Shown here: positions 49,899-61,534 of the stretch, piece by piece | How positions within the stretch are numbered: the first letter of the stretch is position 1 | How the letters are laid out: every line of letters begins with the position of its first letter | Assembly (NCBI GenBank): GCA_950295325.1 | Contig: OX485804.1 | Location: 18,602,001 to 18,666,000 of the forward strand | DNA: 64,000 nt | Direction: 5' to 3' | Source: Polytrichum commune | Lineage: Eukaryota; Streptophyta; Polytrichopsida; Polytrichales; Polytrichaceae | The notes under the pieces: model-generated | Databases searched by the model: none | What the model saw: the letters and a program-made list of their open reading frames with translations, nothing else | Told to the model about the DNA's origin: nothing | Translations under genes and position numbers: made by a program

Positions 49899-50565
49899 AT
49901 CTCTCTAAATACCCCCAACGAGCGTTGCACTTGTCAGGGTGGCGGGCAGGGGCAGACACCGGAAGAGTCCACGCTTGGCTTGTCCCGATCCTGGCCTAAC
50001 CCCCAACCCTAATTACTTAATTAGGCTCCTCGAGCCTGGCCTATTACACTTGATTACATTTAACCACACTTAATTTGTTTGAATGTATATGAATATTTTG
50101 TGAAAGTAGAAGGTAATACCTATACTATTATAAAATAAACATACTAAGATTTAACCAAAAAAACACTAATTTTAGTTCCATTTTAAAATGACAAAGACCC
50201 TTTCAATGGTAAGTCACAAAAATTATAACCTCAATGCTAATGAGGGTTTTGTAATGTTTGTGACTTCCAAGTTAATTACATGCTTTATTGACGGTTTCAC
50301 TTCAAGAAGGAAATCCCAATCAATTGCTTATTTACTCAGTGAAAGTGAACATATATATTGGATTTTGGACCTTGAAAATGAAGTGCACTCAATATGGGTT
50401 ATATGGACAAGCAACCTTCAAGAATGAAAGGGTCAGGCTAGGCTCAGGGGTTAGGCTAGGGACAGGGCAGGCCGGGCTCGGGAGGCCAAGGCTCATGCTT
50501 TTTCAATGTTGCCCCTACCCGCCGCCTTGACAAGGGCAACACTCGTCGAGGGTATTTAGAGAGAT
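49899..50565. mobile_element. Non-autonomous element with ATCTCTCTAAATACC ends
   Basis: The left end ATCTCTCTAAATACCC is matched inverted by GGTATTTAGAGAGAT. The inner 50040-50430 is homologous to the right arm of the palindromic element at 12182-13503 (GAAAGTAG, ATTATAACCTCAAT, AAGTGCACTCAATATGGG). The terminal motif also matches the MITE at 18187. This links three differently shaped elements into one family. Confidence 0.75.
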
Positions 50566-50581
50566 CCCATTTGCATTGTTT

Positions 50582-50714
50582 CATAACATTATTCAGATCC
50601 ATAACAATGTTATGTGGGACTATCCCACAATTTGAATGTGGGAAATATCAAGGAATACTCCGTGGAACACTGTTACTCCCACATAACATTGTTATGGATC
50701 TGAATAATGTTATG
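50582..50714. mobile_element. 133-bp hairpin MITE with perfect 38-bp arms
   Basis: 50582-50619 and 50677-50714 are exact reverse complements (38 of 38 by eye), starting CATAACATTATTCAGATCC. A 57-bp loop separates them. The perfect arms suggest recent insertion or hairpin-driven repair. A TSD was not identified. Confidence 0.85.
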
Positions 50715-51164
50715 TTAAAGCATGTTCACATGCTATCAATATAGGCTTCACAATGGAATAATGTTGGGTTTAGCCTAGGAGTTGGGCTCATGCGTTAGGC
50801 CCATTTGGCTATTGCACTATAGGCGGGGCCTGGAACGCTCTCCTGGGCCAAAACAACTTGGGTCTATTGTGGCCCAACTCTCAATATTCGTGATAAGAGA
50901 GTCAACTATCACTACCTCATGTTCTTTGACCAAATAGAATCTTAGTTTCGACAATTTCTATGTAAAGCCTTGTGTATTGTAAAGTATTGGTTTTTGATCA
51001 TGGGACCCACAGTGTATGAAGCTCATATAGAGTGAGCATGTGAGACATCTACTAACACTACTCCCCTCTGAAACAATGTAGCTTGATTTAGCGCCCTTTT
51101 TGTGTTTGTGTTTGGTGTACAATGTGTGGACATGCCCTTATGGCATTTAGTGTTACATTGAATA

Positions 51165-51860
51165 AGAGTGTCACTTACCATATTTTGAGGCATATGCTAG
51201 GTTACGCTAATGATCAACTCTTCATCATTAGTGTCACCACACGACACTCGGCGTTCAAGTGCACTTGCACTTGCATGATAATGTTGTTCATAGAAGTCAA
51301 ATTAGGTAGGTATACATGTATACATGTATACATATTAGTAATACATACCCATAAAACCCCACTACATAGTTTATGATATTTAGTGTCATTTACCTTATTT
51401 GAGGTGTATGCTAGGTTACACTGATGATCAAAATCTTCACCATTACATGTCACCTCATGACATTTGTTGTTCAAGTGCACTTGGACAATGATGTTGCTAA
51501 TGAAAGTCAAACCAAGGAGGTAGGTAGGTATACATACATACATATTAGTATTACATACCCTTAAAACCCCACTACATTGTTTATGCAATTTAGTGTCACT
51601 TCCATTATTTTGAGACGTATGCTAGGTTACACTTATGATCAACATCTATACCATTAGCGTTACCCTTGACACTTGGCGTTCAAGTGTGCTTACATTCTTG
51701 GCATAATCATGTTCAATACATTGTTTTATATTATTTAGAATCACATGCATAATAGTGTCACTTACTCTATTTGGAGGCGTTTGATAGGCTACACTAATGA
51801 TCAACAACTTCACCAGTAGTGTCACCTCGTGACACTTGGTGTTCAAAGTGTGCTTGCTAA
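51165..51860. repeat. Tandem array of about 160-220-bp units
   Basis: Four units begin near 51168, 51383, 51593 and 51755 with GTGTCA(C/T)TTAC. They share GCTAGGTTAC(G/A)CT, ATGATCAA, CACCATTAG and GTTCAAGTG blocks. The first two also share GGTAGGTATACAT and CATACCC. The frames here are inside the repeat. Confidence 0.7.
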
Positions 51861-52259
51861 TAACTTGGCACGATTATGTTGAATAGTCTCATGAGATATA
51901 TGCCTTTGTTACGCAATGGTCTACAAGTTGACGTTCGGCATTAGTATGCTCAAGATTATCTTCCTCGTGTATGCTAAGATGTAAACACATGACACTTGCC
52001 ATTAGTATGCTCAAAATAATATCTTCCCCTTGCACACTAAAACACATAAGTATCATCTAAAGTATCCCAATGTGCTACTCTAAAGGTCATAATGCAGATA
52101 TCTTTTCACTTAACGAAGTTACTTATCTTAACGAATAAAATCATATTGGCAATTAGCGAGCATGACACTTTGAGACCTCTAGGTGTCTAGTTCAGGCCCT
52201 TTGCAAATAGTGTGCGTGACAATGAACACCATAGACGGTGTATGCTAAATAACCCTTTT

Positions 52260-52570
52260 AGTGTGGTTTGAAAATTAGTGTGGAACAATTTGTTAAAGTG
52301 AGCCCCTCTTATTGTCCAGTTGGGGTGGAAATAACGAGGGTCCAAGATCCTAGGTCTTCATCTTGGTTTTCCTTGAGACTCTTAACCAACACCTTACATG
52401 AAATCAAAATAATAATCAAAGATAGCATAAAATTACTAAAATTTCACCACAACAACTTCCTAAAAGAAAAGAAACCAATCAATGTGACCCACACTAATTT
52501 TAAACTTGAGATTGGCATGGGTTGAAAATTGACGTGGCCCACACTTAAATGACTATTTAGTGTGCCTCTC
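52260..52570. repeat. Dispersed repeat shared with 8040-8390
   Basis: Same blocks as at 8040: a GGGGTGGAAAT block, ACCAACACCTTACA, GTGACCCACACTAATTTTAAA and GTGGCCCACACTTAAATG. No product is supported. Confidence 0.55.
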
Positions 52571-52834
52571 AATGTTCATGGCTCGGGCTTCATGTGCTAG
52601 AGCTCACAATGGTGTCTATGTAAACCCATCCATGTGGAAGGTGACAATGTAGCAACATAATATCTAACATTAATCTTCATATTTTAATATGATTTGATAT
52701 CAAAAGTGATATCAGAGACCCTACATTAGTGAAGTAGAATCCAATCTAGACAATTTGGCCATCAATATAGAGGGATTTATTTTAAGTAGAGCCCCTTCAC
52801 CCATCATGGATGAGTTTACAAAGATGTCATGTCA

Positions 52835-53215
52835 AAGCCAAAGGCAGCCTCGGGGGGGGGGGGGGGGGGGTAGTCATTGGTTGGAGTAGCAATATACGTG
52901 CGAACAAATGATAGGGTATTTTAAAAGCATGGGGACAAAAAATTATAAATGGACTTAAGAGTAATATAGGGTATCAAAAATGGCACTGGACATCTTTAAA
53001 GTACTATAGGGTATGGAATAATAGGTAATTTGGAATTATAAGTAATGCAAGTCATTTTTCTATTAACCCAAAGTAGAAAATTTTATAATGATAGCATGTG
53101 AAAAAAAAAGAATTGAAAGTAATACCCCCCTATAAAAGAGTGGTTGTTCGCACCTATATCCTTAACTTTTTAACACACTGCCCCCCCCCCCCCCCGAGAA
53201 GGCGGCTTCGTGGCG
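52835..53215. repeat. Inverted repeat with poly-G/poly-C tracts at both ends
   Basis: The left AAGGCAGCCTC is followed by about 21 Gs (52850-52870). The right end has about 17 Cs (53179-53196), then GAGAAGGCGGCTTC, the inverted partner. Inside, GTGCGAACAA (52899) is inverted as TTGTTCGCAC (53144). It is about 380 bp overall and otherwise AT-rich. Confidence 0.65.
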
Positions 53216-54935
53216 TCCATGCAAACTCGTGCATCATGAATGAAGTGGCTTTATTCCAAAGAAGCCCCCCTATGGGTTGAGGATGATTCATTCCAATTGG
53301 GTTCTACTACACTTATATGGGGCCTCTTCGTAAAAAAAAATTATATCCACTCATGTATAAATACATAAATTAATGCTAAAGAATACTTGACTACATTCTC
53401 ACCTTCCTAGTGGATGGAGTCATGTAGACAAATTCACTAGGTCCTAAGCATATTTATACTTATGCATGAATTTTAGAGATAATGAACTTGTATATGTGTG
53501 TTTCTATCAACAGACCCTATGACAGAAATGGCGGAAACCAATCATAGTTGTGGTCTACATATCTTATGATAGCACACTTTAGTTGCATGCACGTTGTGTT
53601 ATTTGTGGAAAAGACACGTCTACAGTGATTAATTGACTTTATTGGTTTTCAAACTATGTATAACTAGGGTTTCCACCATATAAATTTATTTTTTCTTCCT
53701 CCAATTAATTTGTCCTACAATGTGCATGTCTCGGCAATACAAAACATACTTTCAAATACACTATTATCTTAGACAAATATTTTGTTCATAATTATTGCAA
53801 TCTTAGTTGACACCACTAGCTCTAGCCTCTCTCTCGTGTTGAATGTACTTGAGCTATACATCAAACTTACCGTTCACTACACCAATTATGGAAGTAATTT
53901 GAGATACGTTATTGAGCTTATTTCCCTGAAATACTGGGAACTATTATAAGTGCACATTGTTCACCAACCCACATTATTTAACATAAGAGGTCCATGTTGT
54001 AAGTTATGATATTTGAGATCCCTCCCAACCCCCACTACACATGTTAGACAAAGGTACACCTCAGCCAATTGTTGGGCATCCCCAATACACACATAACAAC
54101 CTTCAAACCTTACAAATATAACTAGGGTTGCACATTGTCTTCATGCGCGATGTTGTATATTATGGGCCACACTATATGATTGTTGAAGGTAAATCACATT
54201 ATACATATAACCGCACTAATAGTCATAATCAACATAGCAAAAACACACAGTCGTGAAGTGCATTTAGATGTGGTATAAAAGATCAGTATCTTAAATCGGA
54301 TGACATCCACCACCACATCCTCCTCCCCAACCGCATCTCGAAGGACTCTAGAATCATTACATCGACAATTTGGAACGCCAAATGCATCCTTCCATACCGT
54401 ACACATAGATTTACCAACCGATCATGGTTGTCCGAAGAATGCATGTGTGTGACCTAATAGGTTCAAGTCCCAATTGTTCTAACCTTATCCCTAGCTTCCA
54501 TATCTCTTCATTGTCCCTTGCTCTTGTTGGTTGTTGATCTTTAATTTGGAGATATTATGGGGCTTTAGACTAATGCCAATCCCGAATCGAAGAGCAAGGC
54601 CCACACCTTGATTTTATTTTCTTTCTACCCACTCACACTCGGCCATGTGTCCGTCCGTGCATCCGTCCTTCACTTTGAGAGCCACACGGAAAGCCTTTGA
54701 CAACTAGCAAAGGCTTTGAAAAGCCACACCCATATAAATCTATCTCCGTGCTTTTTTCCTTCGGGCCTTTACGTTTTTGGTCGGTTGTTGTTCCACCATA
54801 ACTAAGTTAGATCTTATACGTTGGGTGCAAGAAGTTCGCTTTATTCCGCCAACAAAAAGCATGCGGAGCCATCACAACTACAGTAACACCTCAAATAAGA
54901 AACCAACATGAAAACGTCAACTCCTGTGGTTGGTC
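53216..54935. other. Intergenic stretch, no gene recognised
   Basis: No coding region or confident element boundary was found. The sequence is AT-rich and unique within this window. Confidence 0.4.
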
Positions 54936-54938
54936 TTA

Positions 54939-55292
54939 GGGCCGGTTTACACTACGGTGGAGAAGGCCTCCGGTCGGTCAAGAATGCTTGGCCAAGACAT
55001 GGTTATATGAGGCAAATGGTGGATGTGCCGGAGAAGAATTAAAGGCAATAAAATATTTCTATTGAGTTGGGCTTCTCCGGCCTCTTGAGGCCGGAGAAGC
55101 CCAACTCCAAAAAGTGCCGCCATGTAGGCGGCCATGTCATTTTATCATCCATGAGAAAAGTTCACCACCATTGTTTTCTTCACCTAGTGTAAACACCCAC
55201 CGGTCAAGAGTTGCATTTTCGACCAATCACAATTGAGAAACGCCCTTTTTTTCATGACCGGTGGACTTCTCCATCGTAGTGTAAACCGGCCC
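54939..55292. mobile_element. Tourist-like MITE with GGGCCGGTTTACACTACG ends
   Basis: The left end GGGCCGGTTTACACTACGG is matched inverted by CGTAGTGTAAACCGGCCC. TTA flanks both sides (54936-54938 and 55293-55295), as in PIF/Harbinger. It is 354 bp. An inner GGCCGGAGAAGCCCAACTC palindrome lies at 55065-55105. The right TTA is shared with the next element. Confidence 0.85.
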
Positions 55293-55295
55293 TTA

Positions 55296-55784
55296 GGGCC
55301 ACTTCACACACGAGCCAAGAGCCATGACCATGGAAGTGTGAGAGCCCGAAAAGTGTCCAAAGGACACCTCCAAAATCATGTGGTGTGGTCATGGATCCTC
55401 AAGTGTAGTGTGAAGCCATATGTGACTGGGCCCTCAACCAAATGCTATTCCAATGAATTTCTATTCATGTGGGTCCTCACACATGATAGAATAGAATAAA
55501 CCGGCGGTTGTGAGCATTCATAATACCATGGTCTCCTGGTTTTGTGGTAAACCTACCTCCAAGAGGTGGTTTTTGAAAATAGTCCAAGTGACCATGAACA
55601 TGATCCATTTGATGCCATGTAAGAATCCATGTAGACTCTACATCCATCTTGCATTCACATACTCCGTTGGTCCCTCAAGCGTAGTGTGAAGCAGCGAACT
55701 TGGATTGGCTCCGCCTTTTTCCACCAATGAGAGTGCTTGAAGTGTAATGGTCACGGGCTCTCAGTCTCGTGTGTGAAGTGGCCC
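55296..55784. mobile_element. PIF/Harbinger-type MITE, copy D
   Basis: TIRs GGGCCACTTCACACACGAG and complement lie at the ends. TTA lies on both sides (55293-55295 and 55785-55787). It is the cleanest copy of the family at 4410, 13773 and 22661, in opposite orientation to them. No product is encoded. Confidence 0.9.
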
Positions 55785-55799
55785 TTATTGCTACACCAC

Positions 55800-56755
55800 T
55801 TATTAATGAATGGGAACAAAAACACCTAGTGTAATGTTGTCAACTGTGGCCACTTCCAAATCCACAAACAATTCCGAACTTTGATTCGACCTGAAAATTG
55901 TCGCATCAAGTTAGCAACCTCCCCACAACTGTTACTCATGTCGATTGGCAAATCAAGTTTCAAAATCAAAATTGGAGATGGAAAAAATGTAAGAAGTTAC
56001 GTTGAAGATCCTATTTCTCTATCAATGATCATGTAGAGCTTATAATCGTGTTAACAATCAACCCCAAATTGGAGCATATAGTCTAATCTTATTATGACAT
56101 GTATATTGTTATTCATCTGTATAGCAATCACAGCAACAAATTGATGATTGTGTTTGTTATTGTGGTAAACATTATCGAGAAGAAGTCTATGGGCGATGAA
56201 AGCAGCTTTTGGCTTCTGGTGAGGCCACGTCGCCTGTGCATTCTCTACCATCGGATTTGAGTGATGTAAGATCTCCACCGTCCCTGCTAGCACTCAACCA
56301 CCGTTCAAAATGGTGTGAAATGTTGATAAATTGGTGTTGGGCAACCTAATTGCACATATCAATGTAGATAGCTTGGACCTCATAGGTAGCACACACCTAG
56401 TAAGCGAATACATACACATTGTCCATAGATACATACAATGACTTCAAAAGTAATGCAACACCCTTAACAAACATACAAAATTGGCATTTTCTCGAAAAAC
56501 CTTACATCATGTGGTGGCAACATAGTCTAAATAAAGTATGTATCTAGCCTCACATCAATTTCCATGGTCATTGGACTCATAGGCCAAGAATAAATGATAA
56601 AAACATGAATTTGGGTATTGCATTACTTTTGGCACTTTTGACATTATTATGTTCCATGACACGTAAACCCTATTGGATGACACTGAAAACATTACAAAAC
56701 ATATGGGATAATGCAATTTATTTGTTGTTTATATTGTATTATTACTATGCTATTT
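55800..56755. other. Intergenic stretch, no gene recognised
   Basis: An 80-codon frame at 56293-56051 on the minus strand shows no family resemblance. No repeats were fixed. Confidence 0.3.
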
Positions 56756-56759
56756 GGCT

Positions 56760-57290
56760 AGTATTTGGTGTATCCTCCTTCACCTTCAACAATGCCTGCA
56801 CTATGTTGGGCATTGATTTCACCAACTTTTGTACGACTTCCACCTGAGTATTGTTCCAATCCTATTGCAACTTCTTCCAAAGGTCATCCTTGTTAGTGGT
56901 GAGATCTTTACAGAGTCATAGGCACCAATCCACTTTGTCCCATAGGTATTTGATAGGATTCATGTCGGGGGCTTGTGGACTCCATGGCAATATTGTGATT
57001 GTGTGATCATTGAACCATTTGATTGTTGACCTACTAGTATGCTTTGGGTCGTTATCATGTTGGCACACCCATTTCTCTGCTTCTTTCTCAAACTTCACAA
57101 TTGACATGCTCAGGTTGTCATGTAAGATGTTATGATAATGCTTGTCATATATTTTTCCTTTGATTATGGTGAGCTCCCAATGCCTTCCCAATTCATGTAA
57201 CCCCAAACCATGATGCTCCCTCCTTTATGCTTCATCCTTCTTACTAACCACGTGATTGTTGCAGGGTTTTGGCGGCCTCTTCCAACACCA
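56760..57290 (-). pseudogene. Degenerate Tc1-type transposase (C-terminal two-thirds)
   Basis: Reading the minus strand: GGSIMVWGYMNW near 57217-57182, then after a frame shift the 57206-56916 frame with KGKIYDKHYHNIL, WVCQHDNDPKHTSRS (second catalytic Asp region), WFNDHTITILPWSPQ and APDMNPIKYLWD (DLNPIE box with E changed to K). After another break come DLTTNKDDLWKKLQ, a stop, DWNNTQVEVVQKLVKSMP and ALLKVKEDTP. The layout D-N-D-P-K-H and about 34 residues to the DLNPIE box is DD34E-like. The catalytic Glu position reads Lys, so it is inactive. TIRs were not found. Confidence 0.85.
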
Positions 57291-57299
57291 CTCTCAACC

Positions 57300-59238
57300 A
57301 TCATAAGTGGCTACAAGGATTACATTAGTGAGAGTGGCGATGGGGCCTTGGGTCAACCCCGCCCGTGATCCAAGTAAGGGTGAGTTTCCATGTAGGCCGC
57401 TTGCCCAACAGATTCTAGTGTGAACAAGGACAAACCCACCCAAATGTAGAGGGAGTCTGGTGGGATAGAGTTCGTAGGTGTCAACTAGCTACTTCCATCT
57501 TCTCAAATCCAGGTCCACCTACTTAACCTCCTCCTCTTCAGTCCTTCGGTGACCAACAGTTGTAAGTTTAAGAGTCTTTAGTGAGTGCATGGAAGTCTAG
57601 GGACATGTGACCACAACACTCCACATTCTAGCGGGCCGCTAGAATGTGGTTGGATGGTGACTTGTGCTTAACTACATGCGAACACCTCCAACCAACTATT
57701 CTCTAGAATCTAGTGGGCGAGCAACCTACATGGAAAGTCGCCCGAAGCACATGCATTGTTTGAGCCAGGCGCGCCATGTATCAAATTGGTGTTGCCTTGA
57801 TTGCAGTGTAAATTGAAGTCTAAATCGGGATGAAATGCGGTGGAGACTTGAGAGCCTCCAGGGAGAGGTGGCAACCCGCAAATGTAGTATACTATAGATC
57901 ATGTGAGTAGATTGAGGGGGTTGATCACATCGGCTAGTTTAGACACCATCTGTCAGCATCTCCGGCTGTAATAATGTGAAAAAACGGTGGGCCAACATTT
58001 ATTTCTCAACACAATCCCCAGCAATTTCATGACTGCAGCTGGACAAAAACTCTAGTGTGATCGGGGCATGAGCCTGAACAAAGTGTGTATGATTTGTTGG
58101 TAGGATTCTCTTGGTTTCCTTTTTCCATCCCTTCATTTTTCCAAGCATCCCCCTCCAAGAGACGTTTTTCTTCTTCTTTGTGGTTGTGATTTCGATTTAT
58201 TTGGCAACGAAAATCCGTTGTTTGGTCTTGAAATTTGCAACCAACTTGTATTATTCACATGGAAAGGGATCGGGTGCTTCCCACTTTCAAAATCGTTTAT
58301 ATAACCATCCATCCGACTAAGAACAACGACATTGACCGGTTCAAGAATCGATGTGAGAACTAATTTCAAAGTTACTTGCACTCTAGGCACTTCATTCAAC
58401 GATTCCGTTTGACATACGACTATATAGGACAAGGAAGGCCCATACTTTTAAGTCAACGTCTAGCATGGCACGATTATCGGGTTGTTGCACTTAACGTATT
58501 GTTGAGAGTATCCATGTGTATTTTCACAACCGAGTTCTCTTATTAAACATTGAATGTGTCCCTTGCTCGCTTCAAAGGTTCCAACGTATTGATCCACTGT
58601 GTAGTGTTATTCACCAAGATCTTTAACCCCTCATTCTCAACATACTAATACAAAAGTCGAAAGTCATCATGCCATTCTCTAATGAAGAAGATAATTAGGT
58701 CTATATAGAGCGTGGACCATGGGTAGCAATTAAGGTAGGTGAGGCTGATTTGGTTAGCTTCTTTGATTAGACATATGTTTTTGGTTTTTAATTGGTTGTA
58801 TAATCGCTCTAATTTGGTGGGTGAGAAACATCTGGTGATTTAGCCATCACCTTGATGATATTTGAGTTAGTCACCTTCCCAAAAGTCAAAATACACCCAC
58901 CATCCTTCATGAAAAGGAGTGCTATCCAGCAAGTTATCGCACACTTGATTTTTGTGGATGAGGTGGACAAATCAGGGGGCGACATGTGGTTGTTAGGTGT
59001 CGACCAACTTGTGTTGTGGAGTTTTATAATGAATAGCCAATCCGGCAACATTTTATATTACATGTAACCACTTTAAAGACATGACACATACAATATTGGC
59101 ATTACAATCGATTTTCATTGACAAAGGACCCATGTGGAATCTACTAACGATGCCGTCCACTTACACAACATTGAATGATAAAAGAGTCCCCCCCTGTAAC
59201 GCTAGATTGGGAAGGTAGGAATCTTGGATTCTAGAATC
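57300..59238. other. Intergenic stretch with short inverted motifs, no gene recognised
   Basis: ATTCTAG motifs recur as short inverted repeats (CCACATTCTAGCGG / CCGCTAGAATGTGG at 57619-57653; GATTCTAGTGTGAAC at 57411; CTCTAGTGTGATC at 58050). They may belong to a decayed MITE spanning about 57410-58065. No coding region is supported. Confidence 0.35.
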
Positions 59239-59648
59239 CACGGGTAGATCACTCCTTGTCAAATTGAACACCACGTGCGGACAAAGTTTGCTACCCCTAT
59301 ATTACATGCCATATATAATTTTAAAATTTATGATTTTTTTTCTACATATACATAACCATTGATAGTAACTTTTGAATAGTTTTCTGAAATTTTTAGTCAT
59401 CTTTTTTTTTTTTAGTAATTTTTTTAGTTCAATTCTGTGTCATTCTAGTTAGAAACGGTATGTTTTATGAAAAAAACAAATCATCAAATTTCGTTACCAT
59501 TTTTAAGTATGTCATAGGTACTGTGTATATCTACTCATGATAAAATTTTGATAAAATTTTGACCCATTTTGGTGGTGCAACTTACCAAAAGAAGATTTTT
59601 TTTGGTCGCACGTGATGTTCAACTTGACAATGGAGTGATCTACCCGTG
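59239..59648. mobile_element. hAT-type MITE (410 bp), second copy
   Basis: CACGGGTAGATCACTCC starts the left end and its complement ends the right. The 8-bp direct repeats CTAGAATC (59231-59238 and 59649-59656) are identical. It is nearly identical to 4791-5196 in inverse orientation. The perfect TSD confirms the family's hAT assignment. Confidence 0.92.
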
Positions 59649-59877
59649 CTAGAATCTAGATATTTGGACAGTACCATGTGGTTGGACATGGTTCTAAGAG
59701 CACACACCAAAAAGACACGTGTTCAAAGGAGACTAGACAACATGCTCAACACATGTTAGTTGTTCTAGGCTTGAGAATCAACATGACGGTTAATAATCAT
59801 GTAAAATTGTTAGATGGCTCTAAAGACATGAGCACTTCATGAGATATGTTTAGGATACTTAATTCATGGAATCTTCT

Positions 59878-60023
59878 CATAACATGACTCAACTAATGAA
59901 TCATGTTCAGCTACATTGACTTCAAATTCATTTTGGAGCACTAGGATTCTGCCATTTAAAGTCTTTATTCTTGAATTTATTGTTGGGTCCATGAACATAA
60001 CTCACAAGATGAGTAATGTTATG
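59878..60023. mobile_element. Small MITE with CATAACAT..CTCA ends
   Basis: It is 146 bp. The left CATAACATGACTCAAC is matched inverted by GATGAGTAATGTTATG. It is homologous along its length to 17456-17599 (shared TGACTTCAAATTC-type, GCACTAGGATTC and GTTGGG(T/C)CCATGAACAT blocks). Confidence 0.7.
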
Positions 60024-60029
60024 TAATTA

Positions 60030-60295
60030 GAGTTATCCTTTAACTCAACCGGAGTTTTAGTAGGGAGTTGGTTGTTTCGCATGCATAACTTTCCATGTTC
60101 GGTAAGTTGTGGGTGCATGCTTGGAGTCAATGTGGAGGTTTGAATGAAGAACCTTCCATATTAGTTCATTGGGTTCTTAGTTCAAACCTCCACATTGACT
60201 CCAAGCATGCACCCACAACTTACCGAACATGGAAAGTTATGCATGCGAAACAACCAACTCCCTACTAAAACTCTGGTTGAGTTAAAGGATAACTC
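60030..60295. mobile_element. Near-perfect hairpin MITE, TA target
   Basis: The ends are GAGTTATCCTTTAACTC and complement, flanked by TA (60028-60029 and 60296-60297). The arms of about 115 bp pair almost perfectly (CCATGTTCGGTAAGTTGTGG and complement) around a loop of about 40 bp. Same family as the insert in PHAF1 intron 3. It begins 6 bp after the previous MITE ends. Confidence 0.9.
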
Positions 60296-60299
60296 TATT

Positions 60300-61424
60300 G
60301 TGCTTTTGCAAATGATAAAAATTTATGTAGTTGAGATACGGGAAAAAACATTTGCTCATGAACACTTCTTTTTTTAGCACATGATTTGATTGAAATCGTG
60401 GGTCCCCTTTTGGGACATTTCCTACTAGGTCATTAAGGGTGTTAGAGATCCTCAAAATTGCATGCACTATAATTATCTCATTCAAGCATGTGTTGTTCTC
60501 ATCATTCTTGTAGACATGAGATGATTTTAACAACTAAACATGTGCATTGATGATCATTATTTTTTTCTACAAAAAAATGTATAGGCTATGGTATATATAT
60601 GTTCTCAAACAAATAGGACAACTCACGGCTGATTTGGCTCTTCATTTATGCTGATGCTTATGATATTTAACCATATTCATTTCTCAAACAAAAATCCTCA
60701 CTTAGGATTCAACGGCTATGGGGTGCAAGCATGGTCAAGTGAATCAAAAAAGTGTTATAGTATCTAAAAATCATAGTTCATTTGGTCAAAACCTGAATGT
60801 AGTAGAAAGTTGCTTTTCAAATTGAATGTTTTTTCATGCTGGCCTTTATCGTTATGTTGAGTACTCAAATGTAGAATACCAAGATGATGTCTTCAAAACT
60901 TACGATTGATAGTAATGCTCAAAAAGGAAATGGCTAGATTTGGCTTTGGATGTAAATTTCATGACCTTAATTATTTGAACTTGATTTTTTTTTCATATCT
61001 CTTGAATTCCTTATACACTTGAGGTCATCATCAAATAATTTTTCACAAATCATCAATTCAATGCAATTTTATGATATATATATATTTTTTGACAATTACT
61101 TGTTCAATATCACCACTTGCGCACCCACTTGCATTGTCTTCTAATATATGTAGGTTATATTGAGATTGGTTTTGTCAACATAAATCGATTGCCTTTGTAG
61201 GTCAATGTGGTTTTTAAATGTTTATGATCTTTCTTTTCACGAAATTCAGAGTTAGTATATTTTTTTGAACATTATTGTTAGTATTCTATTGTTTAGTCGT
61301 CTCTAATGGGAGTTGAAAATGAACAGTTCTAACCAAAAAAAAAGGAACCAACCTTTTAACCAGACTCCTAGGTGCCTAACCAATGGTCTAACCAACAGTT
61401 AGAAAGGTGGTTACTAGGTATGGT

Positions 61425-61456
<32 letters not shown>

Positions 61457-61480
61457 ATGTGTGTGTGTGTGTGTATGTGT
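60300..61480. other. Intergenic stretch with AT/GT microsatellite
   Basis: No gene is supported. An (AT)n then (GT)n tract lies at 61432-61484, immediately before the Tc1-like relic. Confidence 0.4.
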
Positions 61481-61534
61481 GTGTAGAGACGGAAGTTAGC
61501 TAGGGACTTTGTTGATGTAGTTTATGAAAGTCGC

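Noticed and set aside
54455-54480. Possible B box GGTTCAAGTCCC
   Set aside because: No convincing A box or cloverleaf pairing upstream.
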